Positions 9,088 through 19,400 of a stretch of DNA of 35,563 bases are shown in pieces. The stretch lies in contig JBAZFO010000012.1 in NCBI GenBank assembly GCA_041653315.1, positions 1 through 35,563 of the forward strand, read 5' to 3'. The notes under the pieces are model-generated. The model ran no database searches and was not told the DNA's origin. It was given only the letters and a program-made list of their open reading frames with translations. The DNA is from Candidatus Micrarchaeia archaeon (GTDB lineage: Archaea > Micrarchaeota > Micrarchaeia > Anstonellales > JAHKLY01). The stretch's first letter is position 1, and each line of letters begins with the position of its first letter. Position numbers and translations under genes: made by a program.

Positions 9088-9552
9088 ATGATAACTACAA
9101 TGGGCGGTAATGGCGATGTGCCGACAGGGATTATGAGTCCTATTTCGATAATCCTGCAAGGCGGATTAAATCTTGACCCCTTTTCGATAATTGGCGGACT
9201 TGGTGTTTTTGGCGGATTGAACGGCGGCCCCGGAATGATTGAGGGCTTATTTGATGAAGATGTGCCTGCGGTTGGAATAAATGGACTACTTTCGGGTCTT
9301 GGTCTTAGTGGGAAATTGGGCGAAATAGGCGACAGGGCTGGTTTTGGTTCACCTAAAAATGATTTAATTCGGGCTGCTCCAATCGCTGGCTCAATTATGG
9401 GCAATATGTTTGCTCCGGGTATTGGCGGGCCGATAGGCTCTGCCGCCGGTTCTGCTGGCGCGGCAATGATGCTTGGAAACATAGGCACTGACAAGCCGGG
9501 GTATTGGGATAATTACGTTAATGGTGTTGGAAACATAGAATATATAAGCTAA
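9088..9552 (+). CDS. Gly-rich hydrophobic virion protein
   Basis: A 154-aa protein. It is made of Gly-Ile-Leu-Met-rich stretches such as SIIGGLGVFGGLNGGPGMIE and AAPIAGSIMGNMFAPGIGGP, which are likely to insert in or associate with membranes. Its start MITTMGG resembles the start of the next gene (MITTIKGG), so the two may share an N-terminal packaging or targeting signal. It is probably an ejection-apparatus component. No family recognised. Confidence 0.5.
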   Translation: MITTMGGNGDVPTGIMSPISIILQGGLNLDPFSIIGGLGVFGGLNGGPGMIEGLFDEDVPAVGINGLLSGLGLSGKLGEIGDRAGFGSPKNDLIRAAPIAGSIMGNMFAPGIGGPIGSAAGSAGAAMMLGNIGTDKPGYWDNYVNGVGNIEYIS

Positions 9553-9563
9553 AGGGTTTTGTG

Positions 9564-10481
9564 ATGATTACAACTATTAAAGGCGGCTACGGGGCTCAAG
9601 GGAAATATGGCGGTTCAATTCAGTCTATGGCCACGATTTTTAATCAGTTAGGCCAACTTGAACAAACGCGGCGACAGAATCAGCAGATAAATGATTTTCT
9701 TGATTTGACATCAAAAGGTATCGACCCGCAAACCGCCTTGATTCAAATAGCCCAAAAAGGCACTCAATACAGTGGTGGATTAGGCGGAATGTTCCAAAAG
9801 TTTTCTGGTGGAGCTGGTATGTTGCCTGCTCAACAAAGCATTCTTGCTCCACTCGTCGCAAAAGCTGTAATTGAAAACGCTTACGGCCAGACACGGCAGA
9901 GAAGTAATAAGTTTGAAACTTTCGTTGGCGAAGATGGCAAAACCCATAAAGGCGTATTCGACAATGAGGGGAATATGATAAAAGATATGGGTATTGCACC
10001 ATCGCCAAGCAGTATGACGGGTAAGAGCGATGACGAAAAACTACTTGATTTTTATGATGCGCGAATTAAAGGCATTAGTACGTATGACAAGACTAAATCA
10101 AATAAAGCCAAACTTGATTTTTATACAAAAAAGAGGGACGGCTTACTGGCCAAACAAGAGACCGCATTGGGCGGAGAAAAATTCCAAACATTAGTAGATG
10201 GTTCTATTGGTAAGAAAGTACAAGAAGCACAGGACATTATCAGTGATGTTGAGGATACTGATATTGAGGCCGCGGCAAAGGGCGGTGGAATGAAAAAGGG
10301 TATGCAGGACACCGAAAACCTAAACGACCCGAACGCCGTTATCAATGACGCATATACTTCTGGTGTTATCAATGACGATGATTTGGCCGTAATAAGCCAA
10401 GTCTTGAAACAAGACCCTGCAAAAATAAAAGATATTCTTGCGATGATTAAGCAGAAAAAGGAGAAGTCTGTTGGCAAGTGA
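9564..10481 (+). CDS. Ejection (internal virion) protein, helical
   Basis: A 305-aa protein. I use ATG 9564 (AAAGGG seven bases upstream) rather than the GTG immediately before it. N-terminal part: MITTIKGGYGAQGKYGG, then helical Q-rich segments (NQLGQLEQTRRQNQQINDFL). The C-terminal half is charged and helical (LDFYTKKRDGLLAKQETALG), ending K-rich. It resembles P22 gp20-class ejection proteins in position and composition. Its 3' end overlaps the start of the giant polyvalent gene by 11 bases, suggesting coupled expression and co-packaging. Confidence 0.5.
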   Translation: MITTIKGGYGAQGKYGGSIQSMATIFNQLGQLEQTRRQNQQINDFLDLTSKGIDPQTALIQIAQKGTQYSGGLGGMFQKFSGGAGMLPAQQSILAPLVAKAVIENAYGQTRQRSNKFETFVGEDGKTHKGVFDNEGNMIKDMGIAPSPSSMTGKSDDEKLLDFYDARIKGISTYDKTKSNKAKLDFYTKKRDGLLAKQETALGGEKFQTLVDGSIGKKVQEAQDIISDVEDTDIEAAAKGGGMKKGMQDTENLNDPNAVINDAYTSGVINDDDLAVISQVLKQDPAKIKDILAMIKQKKEKSVGK

Positions 10482-13400
10482 TTTCACAAAACTACTTTCC
10501 CCGGATAACAATACGGCTGTTATTGAGCGTCCAAACCAAAGCAAGAGCGATTTCACTAAATTGCTTACCACTGACAAGGTTGCTGTTTCGGAACAGCCCA
10601 AAAGCGATTTTACGAAGCTCTTGCAACCAAAACAGCCCTCTATCATCGAAACCGGCACACCGGAACAGCCTATAAATATCGCGGCACAGTACAGGGATAT
10701 GCTCGACCCGAATACCGGCAAGGATTCTGTTTTCGTCGGCGCAAATACTGACGACCCTGTTAAAAAAGCTAAATTGCCGGACAGTATTTTCAAGATAGAA
10801 TCTCCTGCCGGAACGCTTTACACAACAAATAAAGCAAAGGCAGAGGCTTATAAAGCCGACCAGACAGACGAGAACAGGGCAAAGATTCTCGGATATAACG
10901 AGCCAAAGAGCGAAATTCTTAACTCCGGCAAAGAGCCGCAAGCCGTTGTTGTCAAAGACGCAGACGGTTATCGAATTGCCGAAGAACTTACCACCGACCC
11001 GAACACGGTTATCGCAAAGTACAAGAAGCAGGGATACAAAAACATAGCCATTGAATCCCCGATGCAGACTCAAATCAATAGGGCTCTGCCTGCCGACCCG
11101 CAAAGCGGAATGACGCAGGGTTTCCAGGGTATTCAGCCGCAGACAGCGGGATTAGAGCCAAGCAAACTTGAAAAACTTACGCAGTTGCCCGGCAAGCCAT
11201 TAGTCGCCGCCGCTGAATCCGTTAAGAAAAATATGCCCTCTTTATCAGAGTGGAAAGCAATCGTAGCAAATCCGACATTCAAGGGCTATACACCAGAAGA
11301 ATATAAAGGCGGTTTCCTAAAAGAAGTAAACGACAGGGCGTTTGTCGCAGCCACAAAAGTTATACCTTTTGCCAAACTTATGCAAAAAGCAATGTTGGCC
11401 GGCAAACCGGACGAAGTTAAAAAAGCATATCAGTCGCAGTTAGAAAATATGCCAAAAGAGTTTACCGGCGTTGGAAGCATAACAGTTCCCTTAACAGCAG
11501 ACCTTGTGAAATTAGCCGTTGATTGGAAGTATCTATATCCGGCGTATTTCAAAGTTGCCGGGCTAAGTAATGAGGCCATCGCCTCAATACCAGCATTTAA
11601 AAAAGCCGGGCAGATTATCGAAAACTCTGGCGGTATTAAGGCTATTGCCGACAAATTCCCGCGAATCTATCAGGGCGTAAAAAATGCCATTGGCGCAAGC
11701 ATTGCAGGTTTTGAAGTCGGTGCGGGCGTTCAGGCGGTTGAGGGTACAGGGCAAGGCACGTCTTATGGCCAGCAGGCAAAGGATATTGCGGCATCAGGCG
11801 GTAAAATGGCCGCTCTTGCCGGATTGTTCAGCGGTGCAGGCAGTATTGACGCACGATTGAAACTACGAGCCGATAAACAAGCGATGATAAAGCGATTAGA
11901 CACGCAAATACGGCAAACAGTAGCAGAGATACCATCCGCACCGGGAAGCGCGGCGGTAGTTCGCTCGGTAGAAAGCCTTAAAAATGCAGGATTAAAACGC
12001 ATTGACGAGATTATTGCGGCTCACGAATCCGACATAACCGGTTTTAGAAAAGGCAATTTATATCCGAATGTTGCCAATGCAGAATTGGCAAAAACCAAAC
12101 CGGCACAAGAAATTCAAAGATTTTTACAGTATGGTTATGAGCCGACGCGCAAGATTGATTTCAAAGCACCCGAACCATTAAAGTCTGGAATGGGCGTTCG
12201 CAAACCAACAGAAGTATTGGCGAACGAGCCTGCCACCAGAGTGGGCGAGATTGCACAGGCGATTACAAGACCAGTAGAGACTGTTAAAGGGGCGATTAAG
12301 GGCGTAAGAGAAAGCATTAAGCCCCAGTCGGCGGCAGAAATAACCAAACAGATACAGGCCGAAGCAATTAAAGCTCCTATGGGTTCTATTCGGGCAGTTA
12401 AAAACTCTAATGGCAAATATGAAGTCAAGATGGGAAGTAACGCACCGGACAATCCTTTTACCAATGAAAGTTTTATTGGTGAATTTGATACCGCACAGAT
12501 TGCCCGAAGCTCATATAATGCTTGGTTCAATAAGCAACAACAGCAAAAAACCAAAGCACCTATTTCCGAACAGACCGCCGTTATTGAGCCAAAAACAGCC
12601 GCGCCGGTTGAAGTAGTAAAACCTGCGGAAAAGATGTCTGAAATTATTCCAGATGAAATTGCTAAACCTATAACAAACAAAGGTTTAAGCCCTGAAATTA
12701 TAGAAAAAACATCAGAAAAAGAATCAGCCATTTTAAAAACAGACCAATTCCCCATAGAAGAAGTGTCTATTGAGAACATCTTGCTTTCTAAAGACGTACC
12801 AAACTTTAAGGAAGGTGCAAATAAAAATACTGGCGTTGTTCAGGGCGAGGAATTGCAGGGCAAGTACAATCGGCTCGGTACTGCCCCTATTTTGGTCTGG
12901 CAACGAGAAAACGGCGATATGGAAGTTATTACCGGCAGGCACAGGCTCGACCTTGCCAGAAGAACCGGCGAAAAGACCATACCGGCACAGATAGTCAAGG
13001 AAGCGGACGGTTTCGATAAAGCAATGGCCTTGACATCGGACGCAGAAAGTAATATAAGAGATGGACAGGGAAAGGTTAGGGATTATGCCCAATACTTCAA
13101 AAACACCGAAATTGACGAAGGAACAGCAAGAGAGAGAGGACTATTATCGCGCGCTAAGGGAAAGGCCGGCTTCATCATTGGAAAAAGTGCGGTCGATGAT
13201 GTCTTTGCCAGATTCCTCGGCGGAAAACTCACAGAAGCCAAAGCCGAAGCAATAGCCGTAGGCGCACCGAAAAACGAATCTGTTCAATTAGCGGCGGCGG
13301 CAGAAGCGGAAAATATGTCTGCCGATGAACTTGAACAGTACACCAGAATTCTCGCAAGAACTAAACCGTCAGACAACGTAAAGGCTAAGCAGGGCAATCT

Positions 13401-16400
13401 TTTTGGTTTTGACGACTCTGCAATCAATGAAGCCAAAGCCGTAAGCAAAGAAGTCTCCAAAGAATCTAACTTAATAAAAGACCGTATTTTGGCAGTAAAA
13501 GGCGCGTTGCGAAGGCCGGAAGTTGCCAAAAAAATGGGATTAGAATTTTCCGATGAAGCACATATTAGGGCAGAAGTTAAGAAGTTGGAAGATAGATTAG
13601 AGGCGTTGAGACATACCTCGACTACCCCTGAACTTTATGCGGAAATGAAACAACGATCAGGTCTATCCCCCGAAACAGCAGAAAAACAGGCTGCCCGTGA
13701 TAACATAGCCCCTCAAAACACAGCCGAAGCGGGAATTACAAAACCAGAAACCATCAACAGAGATTATAAAATTATCAAAGAAAAACTTGGCGAAAAAAAA
13801 GCACAAAATTACTTTTCGCAAGTTTACAAACTTGTTAATCCTAATCAAAATGAAATTGCTGAATATAGGACAAATGGTATTGTTGTAAAAGAGGGCGACA
13901 AATATTTATTCAAAGCAATCGCGGGCGAAGGCACAAAAGCATCGCCTTATCGTTTATCCGATTGGAAACCGCAAGACGTTACATCCTCTTTTAACCAGCC
14001 CGCCCCCGAAGATGGGGGTGCGAAAACACAAAAACCACCAATTAGTGGTAAGGCCAGAATAGTAAAAAGCAAATCTGGCATTGAAACGATTCCCATTGCA
14101 AAGGCCAAAGGCTCTTTGTCTGATGATGTGTCAGATTGGCTCGACAAAGGCCATACGATTACCGAATCAGACTTTTTCAAATTAGCCGATGCCGCTTATG
14201 GCGGTACGAGAGCCGAGGGCAAATATCAAATATCGGACGCTTACGATGAACTTGAGCTCGGCGTAAATAAACACCTCAAAGGCAAAACCGACCCGACCGT
14301 TAAAACCGCAAAAGATGCTGTTGTTGAGGCCGGAAAAGCAAGGGCAATTCTCGATAAAATCCCTGTTCAGAAAAACCGTTCAGGCGAAAAAGATACAATG
14401 CAACAGTTCTCTACTCCGCCGGATTACGCTTATGCAATTAGCTGGCTGGCTAATATAAATGAAAATGACATTGTTTTAGAGCCGTCTGCCGGTACTGGCT
14501 CAATAGCTGTTCACGCTGTCAATGCGAAACCCGCCAAAGTTATTGGAAACGAATTATCTGTCCGCCGGGCAGAACTGCTTAAGGAAATTGGTGTTGACGA
14601 AGTTCGCACGGAAGATGCAGAGCAGATACATAATATCTTTGAAGAAAAGCCGTCTGTCGTTCTTATGAATCCGCCGTTTTCAAGAGCTGCAAGCCGAATG
14701 GGTAATGAGAAAGTTCTCGGCACAGACTTGCGACATATTGACGCGGCATTGAAATTATTGCAGGACAAAGGCCGTCTTGTGGCGATTATGGGCAGGCCGC
14801 TACACGAAGCAAAAGGCGAAAATAAATCGTTTATTGTCTGGCTAAACGGCATAAAAGCCAAATATGATGTCAAGGCCAATATCTACGTAAATCGTGATAT
14901 TTACAAGAAATACGGCACATCATTTCCGACAAGAGTTCTCGTAATAGATAAAGTCAGAGCCAAAGAACGCAAAATAATCGGCGGTACTGTTGACAGTATC
15001 GACCAACTATTATATACTTTAGATGGAGTTCGCAATGAACGTCAAAGACCTAAACAAGTCGAAACTAAATCAGGTTTGCAAAAACCTGCTGATACAGGAG
15101 AAGCAGGAAGCCAGCCCGGAGACATTATACAATCTTCAGTTGACATTATGGGGGCTGGAAAACTTAGACCTCAAGGGAGCGTGGAGCAACGTACAACAGG
15201 AACTTCTCGACCAAGCCGAAGCAATGTTAAGCTGGAATCCGCAGAAAGTAAATCGGACATTGGAGCAGGGGACGTTGCCGGACGACGAGACGGCTTGGGA
15301 CAAGGAACTGCTGGACAGCAAGGACAGTCAACGGGTAGCAATAGAGCTAATAGACAATCTGTACAGTTATCTGAAAACAATCAGGCCGGAATTAAGCCAG
15401 ACTCAAGCGTAGATGTTGTTCGCATAGAACGCCGCGATAGCCAAAAAAACAAATCTAATAAAAAGCTCACAGACAATGTTTTTGAATCTTATAAGCCCAC
15501 CAAAGTCTATATGCCGGGCAGTAAATCCCACCCAGCCTCATTGGTCGAATCGGCTGCGATGGCGGCAGTTCAATCGCCGGATATGAATTACGAGCTAAAA
15601 ATCCCTAAGGTGATTGTCGCCAAAGGATTGCTGTCTGATATACAATTAGAAGCTATTGCTTATGTCGGTCAGGCTCATAGTCAAACATTGCCGGAAGATA
15701 CGGGCGGCGTAGTATATCGCAAGGGCTTTATGATAGGCGATGGTACTGGCGTGGGCAAAGGCCGCGAAATAGCCGGTACAATTCTTGATAACTGGCAACA
15801 CGGAAGACGCAAAGTTGTTTGGTTATCAGAAAATCAAAAGTTGTTCAATGACGCTATGCGGGATTGGGTTGCTCTCGGACAAGACAAGGCCACTATTTTT
15901 AACTTCAACAAGATTAAGGCCGGTGCGCCAATACAGGCAAAACAAGGGGTTTTGTACTCCACATACGATACTCTGAAATCAAAGAGCAAGGACAAAGACG
16001 CTAAGAGCCGGTTAGAGCAGGTCATTGATTGGCTTGGTGCTGATTTTGACGGCCTGATTGTCTTTGACGAATCTCACAATATGTCCAATGCTACGCCGAA
16101 AAAAGGCTCTGCCGGTACTACAAAACCATCTAACAAAGCACTGGCGGGCGTGGACTTGCAAAAGAAACTGCCTAATGCCAGAGTTCTTTATGTTTCTGCG
16201 ACAGCGGCAACAGAGGTTGATAATCTTGTATATGCTGACAGGCTTGGTCTATGGGGTGCGGGAACGCCATTTGCCAATAAATTCGATTTTATAAACAAAA
16301 TATCAGAGGGCGGAGTTGCTACGATGGAATTAGTCGCCAGAGATATGAAAGCTCTGGGATTATATGTAGCCCGCAACTTGTCTTTCAATGACGGTACAAA

Positions 16401-19400
16401 AGAGGGAACGGTTGAGTACAAGAGGCTTGAACACGTTTTAACACCAGAGCAGAGAAAGGTATATAATAAATTAGCTGATGCGTGGCAGGTAGTTCTTAAC
16501 AATATCAATGAAGCGTTAAAGGTTACTGCTGGCAGTTATTCAAGAGACGGCGAACCAAAGATAAACAAAGACGCAAAACGCTCTGCGATGAGCCTGTTTT
16601 GGTCTGCTCATCAGAGATTTTTCAATCAGATTATAACGGCAATGCAAGCACCATCAATGGTCAATGCCATTGAAAAAGACCTTGCGAATAATGAGTCTGT
16701 CGTAATTCAATTAACCAATACATTTGAAGCTGCACAGGAAAGAGCTTTGTCGCAGCGAGACACATCAGACGAAGATGGTCTTGACGATTTCGATATTACG
16801 CCGCGTGATATGATAATGCAGTTAATCGAACGCTCATTCCCGACCGCCCAATACGAAGAATATGTTGATGAAAATGGCAATAAGAGTTCGAGAATTGTAA
16901 AAGACTCCAAAGGCAACACCATCCAAAACAAAGAAGCAGTTGCTATGCGGGAACGCCTGCTTGACCAGTTAGGAAGTATTGTCGTACCGGAGTCGCCGCT
17001 TGATATGATTATAAACCATTTCGGAATCGACAAGGTTGCCGAAGTAACAGGCCGCAAGAGACGAGTTGTATTCAAGAGGCAGGAAAACGGCGAGATGAAA
17101 AAGGTTATTGATAAACGTCCGCCCGCATCATCTAACCCTGCTGAAATAGCCCGATTTATGAATGGACAGAAACGGATACTCATATTCAGCGAGGCTGGTG
17201 GAACTGGCGCAAGCTATCACGCCGACAGAATAGCTAAAAACAAACAGCATCGCTCACATTATCTATTTCAGGCAGGGTGGCGGGCTGACAAGGCTGTACA
17301 AGGGCTTGGTAGAACGCACAGGTCTAATCAGGTCAACGCGCCGACATACACACTGGTTACTACCGATTTGAAAGGCCAAAAGCGATTTATTAGCACTATC
17401 GCAAGGCGGCTCGACCAATTAGGGGCATTGACTAAAGGAGAGAGAAAAGCTGGCTCAACCGGCATATTCTCCGCAGCGGATAATTTAGAGAGTATCGAAG
17501 CTCACGAGGCTATGCGTACTTTTTTCAGTGAACTGGCAAGAAACCAGATTGAAGATTTGGACGTTGCTACGTTCCAGAAACAAACCGGCTTGAAGTTGGT
17601 TGACGAACAAGGCAATTTATTACAGACATTACCGCCAATCCGACAATTCCTTAACCGGCTATTATCTTTGAATATCGACTACCAGAACAAGGTTTTTGAT
17701 GAATTTGAAAGCAGATTGCAACATAAGGTCGAACAGGCGATTGCCGAGGGTACGCTTGACCAGGGCATTGAAAATTATCGTGCTGATAAAATTGAGACAA
17801 TAGAACAAAAAACTATTTATAAGCACCCGCAAAGCGGCTCGGAAACACAGTATGTCAAGTTGAAAATTGGCAGGAAAATTGAGCCTATCACTTGGAGCGT
17901 TATCCAGAAAAGAAAAGTGAAGTCTTTTGTTCAATCGAGTAAAGGTAAGTTATACGCTGTTATTGACACCCACGCCCGCACAGAGTCAACGACAGGCCGC
18001 ATAATAGGCCAATACAGGCTTATCGACCAATCCATCTCTCGGTTCATTGACAAAGACAATATAGATTATGACCGCCACGATAATTGGAAAACCATTGACA
18101 AAGCAAAAGCTGAAAACCTTTGGAATAATGCCGTTGATGATTTGCCGAAAATGCGGGAACACGAAGAACATCTAATTACCGGCTTGATTCTGCCGATATG
18201 GGACAGGCTTAATGGCAAGGCTCGTGTATATCGCATATTAACCGATGACGGCGAACTGCTTGTCGGCAGGATTATACCGGCAAGCGAAATACAACGGACA
18301 TTGCAAAATCTCGGCGCAACATCCGAAGCACCCGAAATGTCCCCCAATAAAGCAGTAAAAGGTCTTTTGGGCGGCGACTTTACTATTGACCTTGTCAATG
18401 GGTGGCGTATCAAAAGTGCTGTTGTCGGCGGCGAAAAACGTATTGAACTCACCGGATCTGATTTTCAAAATGATATTGAACTTGGCAAAATCGGAGTTTT
18501 CAAAGAACGTATTGCTTACAAAACTCGTTATTTCATACCCACTGCCGATACGGAAACCTACGAAGAAGTCGTTAAGAGGTGGCCGATATCGAACATAGAC
18601 TATGCAAGCAGTAGAGACACAGGTTTCCAATCTGACCCACAAATAGACGTTGACCCGACTGGCGAGGGCGGTTTTGTTATTGTTCCGGGCGGACGCGGGG
18701 AACGCGGCAAAACTCAAAAGAACTGGCTCGATACAGACAAGGTTAAATCGCCTGATGCTGAAATAGAAGATTTCTTTGGCAGGACACTTCGCCCGCCATA
18801 CGTTAAAAAGGCCAGTAGTTTAATTGAGAAAGCCTCTGCGTATTTCAGAGAAAGATTTGTTTTTGCTCATCACGCGCCACAAACACCGGAAACGGCTTAT
18901 ATCCGCGATTTAATACGGACAATGCCGGAAGAACGCCGGTATGCCTTTGAAAAGGCTGTAAAAGATATAATCGCCATATTAGACGGCGACGGAACGGTAC
19001 AGGCTCTTGACAGTGCCGGTCTTGACTTGTTAAGGCGTAAAGTGTTTGTTCAGGATATTCTGCACGAAGCGGAAATATCACGCTCGGTATCAGGCAATTT
19101 AAAAATTGAACAGTTGCAGGCAGAGGACGCAAGGCTTGATGAACTGATAGCAAAAGTACCATCGGTTAAAAAGGCTTATGAAGCACGTCAAAAATTATGG
19201 GAAAACGTTAGCAAAGACCTGCTCGATAGAGGTGTACTTGGCGAAGAAGAAGCCGCGAACAGGGCTTATGTCCGCCATTTCGTTCTCGACCTTGCAGAGA
19301 AAAACAGGCCGACAGGCTTTAAGAAAAAGAAACTATCAGACCCATATCGCTCATATTCCAAACACCGAAAAGGTTCTGTAAAAGACATTTCTACCGATTA

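Noticed and set aside
13085..13255. Small + frame inside the ParB-proximal part of the polyvalent gene
   Set aside because: The host frame there is structured and likely conserved; no convincing ribosome site, unlike the nested frame at 15035.
16707..17183. Reverse-strand 158-codon frame opposite the helicase
   Set aside because: Ser/Leu-rich shadow of a conserved domain; no ribosome site.
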